Origin: DHVE2 group archaeon
Lineage (GTDB): Archaea; Thermoplasmatota; Thermoplasmata; Thermoplasmatales; Aciduliprofundaceae
Length of the DNA stretch: 24,138 nucleotides
Assembly (NCBI GenBank): GCA_026986135.1
Contig: JALSPD010000168.1
Span: forward strand, 1 to 24,138
Direction: 5' to 3'
Shown here in pieces: positions 7,823 to 15,291 of this stretch. Both the position numbers and the translations under genes were made by a program. Position 1 is the first letter of the stretch, and every line of letters starts with the position of its first letter. The notes beneath the pieces were generated by a model. The model ran no database searches, was not told the DNA's origin, and saw only the letters and a list, made by a program, of their open reading frames with translations.

Positions 7823-10800
7823 ACTCATCACCCACATCTACTTCCTCACTCCTATATATCACCTTTGGTTTCACTCCACGGATAGGAATTTCTTTAGCCT
7901 TTTCATGAAGCATTTTCCTTCGTATTAAGAGTGCTACTATTCCTACCAACAAAAACATCAGAAGAACCCATATCCACCAATTTACAAGGTACCAAGGAGT
8001 AACAAAAATCTCAAAACCTCTACTTTCTGCAGAGTTCCCAAATGTATCATACGAGACTATGTAAAATTCTAATTTGGAAGGTATAACATCGTCCCCAGGA
8101 ATATAGGCCACCCATTTATCTCCCTCTTTTTTCATATTCAGGGCGGTATATGTATCTGTATCTTGAGTACGATAATAGAGCATTGCTGAGGTCACGTTAG
8201 AATACTCATCTACAATAGTGGCAGTAATTTTAATTTTTTCGCCCTCATCAACTTTTAAAGGATAAATTACATCTGATACCTTTGGGCCTTTAGTATCAAC
8301 AATAATCGTCTTTGATATGGGTTTCATCTCATTCCCAGCAAGATCTTTTGCACCATAAACGGTAATATTTACAGGACCATATTCATCTTTTATATCGTAT
8401 CTTCCGGTCCAGAGAGTAGAGTTTATCCAATGCCCAACCACCGGATATCCTCCAAAATCCACATGAATTGTATCTGGAGATATATCCTCACTAAAGCTTA
8501 TTGTGATATTCACCACATTGTGTCCAACTATCTTCATTGTTGGCTCTAAAAATATTGCCACTGGAGAGTCTGTATCTACAGTAAAATTTTTGCTTGTGCT
8601 ATTGGTATTCCCAACAGTATCAGAGAAAACAGCATATATCTCATACACTCCCGAACTCCAAGAATAATCTACATCCACAGTCCCACGCCATAGGGTGGAG
8701 GATAACCATATACCCTCAATGGTATGATTCCATGTAGAATTTCTGCATATAAAAATTGTAGAATTCTTATCCACCTCTTCGCTGAATTGTATAGTTATAT
8801 TTACTGTACCCGGCCCAAAAGGTTCTTTATCATCAAGGGAAATAATTGCCGTGGGGGCGATATTATCGGCATAAATATAGAAAGAATAGTTTTCCTGTAT
8901 GTTACCTGCAATATCTTTTGCACCCATAATGGTCAATTCAACCCTTTCTGAGATACTTGCACTCAATGACATACGAATGAGAGCAGTCTTATTGTCTAAC
9001 CAATTAATTGATTTTATGGAAAACGCACTCTGATCTCCAAACGCCACTCCTGGATAAATTGAGGTATTCATAGCCTCATTATATGTAACACTTATATCAA
9101 AATCATCCCTCACATATAACTTTCCATCCATAGTTATATTTGGAGATATAACAAGAGATTCCACCGCTGGTTTTTTTGTATCAACATCCACTGTAAAGTA
9201 ATAAGGCCTCATTGAATTACCCACCACATCCTTTGATCCATAAAGCTGAATTTCCACTTTACCCTCAACATTCATATTAACTGAAAAAGCAAGTTTCAAA
9301 TCTGAAGGGGTTGTCCACACCCTAGAAGTCACCGTAATAATACTTGGATCAATGGAAATTGATGGGAATAAACTGGTATCCATATATTCAGAAAAATGGA
9401 ATGACATTGAGAAATCACTAGAGACAAGACCACTAATATTCGTCCTATAGAGAACCTTTGGAGGTACCGTATCCACATGAAGAGCTATGGAGTAGCTCTC
9501 CATTCTATTTCCTGCCGTGTCTCTAGCACCAGCAATAGTAATAAGGATTTCCCCATCATATTTGCCATATATAACAAACTCCTGCCTCCAGGTACGTGAA
9601 TTTAACCAGTATCCGGCAGATTTAGTTACGTTGGCTGATGTGATGCTGACGCCAGGATCTATATTGGTAAGCATATCTTTATTGAAAAGTAAATCAATAG
9701 TGAAATTCTCACGCACATACATCTTACCACCAATAATTATAGAAGGTGTGACTGATGAAGACACCACATTAGGAGGAGCCTGATCTACAGGAAGTATCTC
9801 GGTAGCATTAGAAGAAACATCACCGTGCGTAAACACTATTGTTGATGCGTCCGTAGGTACTAGATCACTGGAAGAAATAGACACAGAAAATATATGATGA
9901 TAGGCAAGATAAGATGTGGTAATATCTGCCAAAACAAACAGGTAAATTTCTTTTCCGGGATCAACAGTAAGACCCAAATTTGAAAAAATTGCTCTGCCAC
10001 CATAAAAAGTGGTGTTGCGGACTAGATTATCTCCAACATTATACTCACCATTACCATTCTCATCTTCAAAAAGTTTGATGTGAGTAATATCAGAATCTGT
10101 TGCATTTCCTTTCAATTCAATGGATAGGTTGGTTACCCCCACAGTATCTCCTATAGCCCCTAACTTTATCTTTAACAGATAAACATTTCTGGCACCAACA
10201 CTTACATTCGCCGGTGAACGAGAATAGCCCACAGCATACAAAAGAGGCGAATTTGAAGTTCCTGGGGTGGCTGAACTTCCATTGCTAACATACCAATCAG
10301 ATGCACGATCATTATCTACTCCGTTGGGAACCAATGAGATACTTCCTCCTAAGTAAGGCGCAGGTGCACAGCCCCATGCCCCAGAACCATCCAAGGTAAA
10401 ATTGATTCCCGAAGGTGGAGAATCCACATCAAGATCACCTGACCCACGTGAATATGCCATATAATCAATATAATGCCCATTATATATCAAAAGAACATCA
10501 TCTCCATCATCGTTCCACATATTCTCAATACCTGTATGAAGGATCGCATATCCCGTGGAAAAATCATATTGATTATCTCCATTGCCTGAATAAATAATCA
10601 AAAACTTTCCTGGTGGCATATAATACAAGTCATCAGGGATCGTATAGGTATTTCCATCTTGGTCCGTAAGTATCCATCCATTAAGATAAACATTCTCTGT
10701 ACCTGCATTATACAACTCAATCCATTCATCGCTTCCTGAACCAACAGACGATACTTCGTTGATAACAATTTTAAGAGGTGTTCTGTAAAAATGGACCACT

Positions 10801-12437
10801 ATAGATGTATCGCGGGTAATATAATATGAGGTATTATCGTAAGTATATAATCCATCAGGAACCCCTATGGATACTGTAGTCTGATTGTCACATAGGTCTT
10901 CAAAAAATGGATGATCTGAATTCAAAGGAATGGTCCTTTCACTTCCAAACTTATAGTAGATAACAGTAGTTGACTCACTACCAAGCCCGGTAACAGAAAC
11001 TGATATTGTGTGCATATCTCTAACATCAAAATGAAAAGTATAAGGTCCATATCCCGCCACTCTTTTTATTACCACTGAATAGGTACCTGTAGTATCACTT
11101 AATGATAATCTATAAACCACACTTTCTATAACCCCATCACCCACATGTGCTGCGGAGGTTAAAAGTTTCCCATTGGGATCATACAGATAAACATCATAAT
11201 CAGCATTTTGATTTGGGGTCATCTGAAACACTATGGTCTGCTTAGTAGATATATCATCCTGAGTTATTTCAAATTCCCAAGTGTCCTGGGGATCATTGTA
11301 GTTGGTTTTGCCATTGTACTCCGTTATCAGATACCCGGCACCATCGCTTCCCCGTGCAACAGTTCTGGGATTATTATCAGAATCACTTTCTACAAAAAAC
11401 CATACGTCTGCCCACCCATCATCGCCACTTGTTTCTGCATATGGTGAAGATGTATCCCCACTCCATGTTTTGGTTACGGTATTATAAGTAATGGTAAAAG
11501 AACCATAATCGTCATCACCCCCACAGGCTCCCGAATCATCCTCGTAAACATGAACCGTTATCTGAACAGTATTAGCAGTAACATATGCTGTAAACGTGGC
11601 ATCTCCAGACCAAGAATCCTCATCCTCAGGACCTGTAAATGTCCAAGAAGAGCTGCCAATATAGATCCGCATATATATGTCATTACCTGAATAACAATCA
11701 GATTCGCCAGAATAGTAATCAACAATATGCAATGTAACGTTAACTCCACCTTTAGATTTATAATTAGGTGAACTTTCAGAAACTGTTTCAGGATTACTAT
11801 GAACGTTGAATGGTCCAATCATTTTGTCGTCTATGCTTTTTATCCCATATTCTATCAGATAGGCTAACCTCCAGTTATCTATTTGATTATCAAGAAGATA
11901 GCAAAGCCATTCAAGATGATCAATAAGAGTATCATTGTACCAATCTTTCATATACCAAAACCTGCTATCACCACTAGCCAATTCCTCAGCATATTTTACA
12001 CGATAACCCTCAAGGGTATTGAGCCAATGACGAACCTCCCATCTGCGGCGATTTTCCGTTAGCAATTCCCACTCATACTTTACAATATCTTTCCTTATAA
12101 ACTCTGTACGATAAACAGGTCCCGCTGTTTCATGAATTAAACGGGAAGCATATTTTTCTTCAATACAATTATTCACATTACCATCCACAAAATCTCCGGA
12201 AGAAACAGGAGTATCCTTATATAAAGAAGACATTGGATCCTGCAAACTAACCCATTTTCTAAGAGAACTCTCATTGTAGTCTTCAATATATTTTTTTAAG
12301 GACCTTAAAAATTCGTCATAGCTCATCTCGGGATGATCTGAGATAGAAGATAGATATGATGGTGTCTGATGTAATATAATACTAAATAATGTTGTGAAAA
12401 AAAGCATTGCAAGGGCAAACGATACCACACGTTTCAT
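7803..12437 (-). CDS. Giant secreted surface protein: PPC-like, lamin-tail and Ig-like domains, C-terminal anchor
   Basis: First gene of the surface operon, about 1544 residues from the chosen start. An N-terminal signal sequence (MKRVVSFALAMLFFTTLFS) is followed by a helical, Trp-rich region to about 200. Then come an Asp/Gly-rich beta region (about 205-385), a PPC-like domain (about 390-472; DYDVYLYDPNGK, GTYSVVIKR), a lamin-tail domain (about 557-690; INEVSSVGSGSDEWIELYN, GWILTDQDGN) and a beta region. Six Ig-like repeats of about 100 residues (about 886-1480) each open with a D-x-x-x-P-type boundary. One membrane helix (about 1481-1506) and an acidic cytoplasmic tail end it. The frame is open from a GTG at 12575. 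I chose the ATG at 12437 because it begins the signal peptide and has a TATA box 28 bases upstream, and because the longer form would overlap the divergent gene. An adhesive or structural role is inferred. Confidence 0.82.
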   Translation of the reverse strand: MKRVVSFALAMLFFTTLFSIILHQTPSYLSSISDHPEMSYDEFLRSLKKYIEDYNESSLRKWVSLQDPMSSLYKDTPVSSGDFVDGNVNNCIEEKYASRLIHETAGPVYRTEFIRKDIVKYEWELLTENRRRWEVRHWLNTLEGYRVKYAEELASGDSRFWYMKDWYNDTLIDHLEWLCYLLDNQIDNWRLAYLIEYGIKSIDDKMIGPFNVHSNPETVSESSPNYKSKGGVNVTLHIVDYYSGESDCYSGNDIYMRIYIGSSSWTFTGPEDEDSWSGDATFTAYVTANTVQITVHVYEDDSGACGGDDDYGSFTITYNTVTKTWSGDTSSPYAETSGDDGWADVWFFVESDSDNNPRTVARGSDGAGYLITEYNGKTNYNDPQDTWEFEITQDDISTKQTIVFQMTPNQNADYDVYLYDPNGKLLTSAAHVGDGVIESVVYRLSLSDTTGTYSVVIKRVAGYGPYTFHFDVRDMHTISVSVTGLGSESTTVIYYKFGSERTIPLNSDHPFFEDLCDNQTTVSIGVPDGLYTYDNTSYYITRDTSIVVHFYRTPLKIVINEVSSVGSGSDEWIELYNAGTENVYLNGWILTDQDGNTYTIPDDLYYMPPGKFLIIYSGNGDNQYDFSTGYAILHTGIENMWNDDGDDVLLIYNGHYIDYMAYSRGSGDLDVDSPPSGINFTLDGSGAWGCAPAPYLGGSISLVPNGVDNDRASDWYVSNGSSATPGTSNSPLLYAVGYSRSPANVSVGARNVYLLKIKLGAIGDTVGVTNLSIELKGNATDSDITHIKLFEDENGNGEYNVGDNLVRNTTFYGGRAIFSNLGLTVDPGKEIYLFVLADITTSYLAYHHIFSVSISSSDLVPTDASTIVFTHGDVSSNATEILPVDQAPPNVVSSSVTPSIIIGGKMYVRENFTIDLLFNKDMLTNIDPGVSITSANVTKSAGYWLNSRTWRQEFVIYGKYDGEILITIAGARDTAGNRMESYSIALHVDTVPPKVLYRTNISGLVSSDFSMSFHFSEYMDTSLFPSISIDPSIITVTSRVWTTPSDLKLAFSVNMNVEGKVEIQLYGSKDVVGNSMRPYYFTVDVDTKKPAVESLVISPNITMDGKLYVRDDFDISVTYNEAMNTSIYPGVAFGDQSAFSIKSINWLDNKTALIRMSLSASISERVELTIMGAKDIAGNIQENYSFYIYADNIAPTAIISLDDKEPFGPGTVNITIQFSEEVDKNSTIFICRNSTWNHTIEGIWLSSTLWRGTVDVDYSWSSGVYEIYAVFSDTVGNTNSTSKNFTVDTDSPVAIFLEPTMKIVGHNVVNITISFSEDISPDTIHVDFGGYPVVGHWINSTLWTGRYDIKDEYGPVNITVYGAKDLAGNEMKPISKTIIVDTKGPKVSDVIYPLKVDEGEKIKITATIVDEYSNVTSAMLYYRTQDTDTYTALNMKKEGDKWVAYIPGDDVIPSKLEFYIVSYDTFGNSAESRGFEIFVTPWYLVNWWIWVLLMFLLVGIVALLIRRKMLHEKAKEIPIRGVKPKVIYRSEEVDVGDEYEDFYE
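7826..7833 (-). promoter_or_regulatory. Ribosome binding site deciding the start of the 160-aa pilin-like gene
   Basis: GGGTGATG on the minus strand, complementary to the archaeal 16S 3' end, lies three bases before the ATG at 7822. It lies inside the 3' end of the upstream giant gene. It favours 7822 over the in-frame ATGs at 7837 and 7810. Confidence 0.55.
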
Positions 12438-12460
12438 CGTTGAAAATATAGCAAATCCCC

Positions 12461-12470
12461 TATTTATCAC
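12461..12470 (-). promoter_or_regulatory. TATA-box promoter of the four-gene surface operon
   Basis: GTGATAAATA on the minus strand is centred about 28 bases before the ATG at 12437, giving a leaderless or nearly leaderless transcript. It is the only candidate promoter seen for the unit, since the three downstream genes overlap or abut. It shares an 85-base intergenic region with the promoter of the divergent KaiC-like operon, so the two units could be co-regulated. Confidence 0.5.
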
Positions 12471-12487
12471 TTTCGCAAACGAAAAAA

Positions 12488-12500
12488 TTAAACATAAAAG
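12488..12500 (+). promoter_or_regulatory. TATA-box promoter of the KaiC-like / RNase HII operon
   Basis: TTAAACATAAAAG lies about 27 bases before the ATG at 12523. That fits a TATA element for a leaderless message and is the reason for choosing that start. It overlaps the upstream part of the divergent surface-operon promoter region. Confidence 0.4.
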
Positions 12501-12522
12501 AGAAATACCCATTATGGATAGA

Positions 12523-13905
12523 ATGGTGCTAACTTCAGGATCCCAAGTAAGATATGTGGAGACAAAAAAGTTCACTATACCCCCGGAATTAAAAGTTGTA
12601 TCCCAAGATAATCCCGTAGATGTAGTTGTATGCGGTGATTACAACTCAAAATATAGGGAGATTGCTGAATACTTAGCAAAAACAATATCCCAAAATGAAA
12701 AATTCTATGCTTATTCATTTTTAAGCGGGGCAAAGATTAAGGTAGAGGGAGATGGACGTGAGGACTTTGAACCCAGATATATTGACCATTTTTCACTCTA
12801 CCATACTGTAGATAAATTGAAAAATCTTTATCTATACGCCAGCAGAATACCTAATGGATCCGTATTGTTGATTGAAGACATTGATGAACTTGTACTAGAT
12901 TATAAAATGCGCCATGATACGGTGACTGTTGAAGAGATTGTATATCTGCTTCATCAGGATCTTGTTAAAAATGGAGGATTAAACCTGGTAATCCCCACAA
13001 TCCACAAGAATATAGAGCTAATAACAATTGTTGATACATTACTCACCATAGATGTGGAAAAAATTGGTGATTATCCAATTCAGGTGATAAACATAGAACA
13101 GGTAAGAAAGAAAAAACTAAAGAAAACGTATGTAATAGGTGGCTCTGAAGGAAAATACATGTTTTATAAATCTACCGAGAAATACAAAAAAGGGAAACTA
13201 GGTATTGTATCCCCTACAAAAATGATATCTACCGGCATAAGGGATCTGGACATCTACTTGGGGGGCGGATTATCTCCAGGTACATATAATGTTATTGAAA
13301 TTAGCAACGATGTTCCCGAGGAAATTTACAATGTTATATTATTCAGCATAGCCATATCCAATATAAAATCACACCGGGGTGTGCTCCTAGCACCATCTGA
13401 AAGATTTTCAACTGAAGAATACTATAGAATAATAAAAGCACATATAGACGAGTCAGAAATCAGATTTTTAAAAATAATAAAAAGTACTCCTCTTGTTGAA
13501 AAATTGAATTACATTGTGGACGGATTTTCAAAAACACCTGAAGATAGGCATGCTATATGGAAAAGTGTTATGGAATATTTAAACAGAATAAGCGAAGGGC
13601 CGGTCTTAGATATAACAGAATACGGACCAATTGAAGCAAGGTATTCCGGAGAGGAATTAATTACTCTTGTAACTCAAGGGATAAACTGGCTTAGCGAATG
13701 GGGAGATATTGGCATTGGCATACTTCCAGAAGAAAGCGAAGTAAAAAGAAATATAATGTATTTGACAAGAAACTATCTTAAAATCTTTGATTTTCACGGA
13801 GTTTATATGATACAGAGCATTAAACCACGTAGATCCCCAAAAATTATACAGATGGGATCAGATAACAACGAAATTAATATCCGTTTAAGGAGGCTGATAT
13901 ATTGA
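12523..13905 (+). CDS. KaiC/RecA-fold protein with eroded P-loop, two-domain
   Basis: About 460 residues, RecA superfamily, KaiC-like. The C-terminal half (from about residue 235) has the KaiC signature STGIRDLDIYLGGGLSPG. Where a Walker A motif (GxxxxGKT) should follow, it reads VIEISNDVPEEIYN, with no Gly-Lys-Thr, so ATP binding in the usual way is unlikely. The N-terminal half (about 20-200) looks like a second alpha/beta domain with a Walker-B-like SVLLIEDIDEL and also no P-loop. KaiC-like proteins such as archaellum FlaH/ArlH act as regulators or scaffolds. The frame is open from 12394. I prefer the ATG at 12523 because of the TATA box 27 bases upstream; ATG 12514 or GTG 12556 are alternatives. 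It is divergent from the surface operon and overlaps the next KaiC-like gene by 4 bases. Its role is unknown. Confidence 0.78.
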   Translation: MVLTSGSQVRYVETKKFTIPPELKVVSQDNPVDVVVCGDYNSKYREIAEYLAKTISQNEKFYAYSFLSGAKIKVEGDGREDFEPRYIDHFSLYHTVDKLKNLYLYASRIPNGSVLLIEDIDELVLDYKMRHDTVTVEEIVYLLHQDLVKNGGLNLVIPTIHKNIELITIVDTLLTIDVEKIGDYPIQVINIEQVRKKKLKKTYVIGGSEGKYMFYKSTEKYKKGKLGIVSPTKMISTGIRDLDIYLGGGLSPGTYNVIEISNDVPEEIYNVILFSIAISNIKSHRGVLLAPSERFSTEEYYRIIKAHIDESEIRFLKIIKSTPLVEKLNYIVDGFSKTPEDRHAIWKSVMEYLNRISEGPVLDITEYGPIEARYSGEELITLVTQGINWLSEWGDIGIGILPEESEVKRNIMYLTRNYLKIFDFHGVYMIQSIKPRRSPKIIQMGSDNNEINIRLRRLIY

Positions 13906-14594
13906 TTAAGAATTTTGAAAAATTTGATATTTTGCTTGGTGGCGGCTTTAAAAAAGGAAGCAATATTTTCTTCATAGGAAAAACATTTACTGGTGCAACA
14001 CGTTTTCCTCTCTACCTCATCTCAAAGGCACTTGAAAATGGAGAAGGTGCTGTTATTATAACAGTTGATAAACCATATACAACAATTCAAGACATACTCT
14101 CAAATTATAATAACAATTTGAAAAATCTTAGATTTATTGACCTTTATTCAATACCCACACAATTTTTGGACTTTGACTATGATGAAAATAACGTGGTTCT
14201 GTTAGAAAATAGAAAAGATCTGGACACCCTGCTGAATGTTTTAAAAAGAAAAACCTCAGAGTTTGAGAGATATAGAATAATGATACCTATTTCCTCACTT
14301 CTGCTTTTCATAGATCCTCTGGAAATGTCCAATTTTATAGAGAGGGTAAGTGCGATGGTAAGGAAAGATGGAAGTCTGGGTTTCTATATTATGAACTCTG
14401 GAATGCATGAAGAGAGGACTGTGGAACTATTTAAGCGGTTATCGGATGGGGTTATTGAATTCACTGAGAGAGAGGGAAAACATTACTTCAGAGTTCTTGG
14501 CATACCAACTGCAAAGACTACAGCATGGGTAGAGTTTCATATATTCAAAAATGAAGTAGTCATTGAATCTTTTACAATTTCCAAAATAAGATAA
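13902..14594 (+). CDS. KaiC-like RecA-fold protein, single domain, non-canonical P-loop
   Basis: A 230-residue protein starting at TTG, overlapping the upstream stop as TTGA, with a ribosome site GGAGG eight bases before. The N-terminus FDILLGGGFKKGS is the KaiC-family entry motif. The expected P-loop reads FIGKTFTGATRFP: Gly-Lys-Thr is present but shifted, and the GxGKT/S order is lost. The middle (about 85-160) keeps the fold of KaiC proteins, and the end resembles their C-terminal beta region (GVIEFTEREGKHYFRVL). It is smaller than typical KaiC proteins, near the size of FlaH/ArlH. It overlaps its larger partner upstream and abuts RNase HII downstream, so the pair probably makes a complex. 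Whether it hydrolyses ATP cannot be told from the sequence. The family call is good; the function is open. Confidence 0.78.
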   Translation: MIKNFEKFDILLGGGFKKGSNIFFIGKTFTGATRFPLYLISKALENGEGAVIITVDKPYTTIQDILSNYNNNLKNLRFIDLYSIPTQFLDFDYDENNVVLLENRKDLDTLLNVLKRKTSEFERYRIMIPISSLLLFIDPLEMSNFIERVSAMVRKDGSLGFYIMNSGMHEERTVELFKRLSDGVIEFTEREGKHYFRVLGIPTAKTTAWVEFHIFKNEVVIESFTISKIR

Positions 14595-14595
14595 T

Positions 14596-14600
14596 GGAGG
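14596..14600 (+). promoter_or_regulatory. Ribosome binding site deciding the RNase HII start
   Basis: GGAGG lies eight bases before the ATG at 14609. The earlier in-frame ATG at 14594 would put this motif inside the coding region and has no site of its own, so 14609 is favoured. Confidence 0.55.
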
Positions 14601-14608
14601 ACATTAAT

Positions 14609-15268
14609 ATGGCCTGTGGTGTTGATGAGGCAGGAAGAGGCCCCGTAATAGGCCCCATGGTGGTTGCAGGAGTATGTGCAGATCGCAGAGACCTCAGCTC
14701 AATAGGGGTAAAAGATTCCAAAAAGTTGAGCCCCAAAAAAAGAGAATTTCTTGCAGAAGAAATAAAAAAGACTGCTACAAAGATCGTCGTGAGAATTGTA
14801 GAACCTGAAGAGATTGACAGATTAAGGGAGACCATAACAATCAATGAAATAGAGGTCAAGATATTTTCTGAGGTAATTCTAAAATTAAATGGTAATATTA
14901 TATATGTAGATGCTGCGGATGTAAATGCAGATCGTTTTGCTAAAGAAATATGTAGAAATCTTCCGGAGTTTTTTAGACCAAGAATAATATCAGAACATAA
15001 AGCCGATGCTAAATATCCAGAGGTTAGTGCAGCGTCTATAATCGCAAAAGTGGAGAGAGATAAAATAATAAAAGAGATATCTAAAGAAATAGGAGATTTC
15101 GGATCTGGATATCCTGCAGATCCCAGAACATACAAATTTATAAAGGAATATTACAATAAACATAGAAAACTTCCTCCGCACACCAGGAAATCATGGAAAA
15201 GTGCAAAAAAAATAATGAAAGAATACGAACAGAAAAAACTGGCATATTTTGAAGAAAAAAGTAATTAA
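14609..15268 (+). CDS. rnhB: Ribonuclease HII
   Basis: Endonuclease that cuts the RNA strand of RNA-DNA hybrids and removes ribonucleotides from DNA; cytoplasmic, replication and repair. About 219 residues, normal for archaeal RNase HII. From the ATG at 14609 the four acidic metal ligands are visible: Asp6 and Glu7 in GVDEAGRGP, Asp101 in YVDAADVN, and Asp133 in EHKADAKYPEVSAASI. The C-terminus holds the usual helix with HTRKSWKSAKK and a Lys/Glu-rich tail. The frame opens at 14594, but the N-terminus from 14609 matches the family and has a GGAGG site. The gene follows the KaiC-like pair with almost no gap and precedes the helicase by 23 bases, so it is probably in one operon with them. An RNase H next to an Lhr-type helicase would suit nucleic-acid repair, which is inference. 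Confidence 0.95.
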   Translation: MACGVDEAGRGPVIGPMVVAGVCADRRDLSSIGVKDSKKLSPKKREFLAEEIKKTATKIVVRIVEPEEIDRLRETITINEIEVKIFSEVILKLNGNIIYVDAADVNADRFAKEICRNLPEFFRPRIISEHKADAKYPEVSAASIIAKVERDKIIKEISKEIGDFGSGYPADPRTYKFIKEYYNKHRKLPPHTRKSWKSAKKIMKEYEQKKLAYFEEKSN

Positions 15269-15291
15269 AAGAACACATTAAGGGTTGACAA

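Noticed and set aside
12394..12522. Longer N-terminus of the first KaiC-like protein from ATG 12394
   Set aside because: It overlaps the signal-peptide coding part of the divergent gene, and its basic residues do not resemble a KaiC-like start.
12438..12575. Longer N-terminus of the Ig/lamin-tail giant, starting at GTG 12575
   Set aside because: The extra 46 residues would push the signal peptide inside the protein and overlap the divergent gene. A TATA box precedes the ATG at 12437.
14572..15135. 187-residue open frame antisense to RNase HII
   Set aside because: It lies entirely over a certain gene with all catalytic motifs. The Ser/Leu/Ile-rich product is typical of an antisense shadow, with no ribosome site or promoter.
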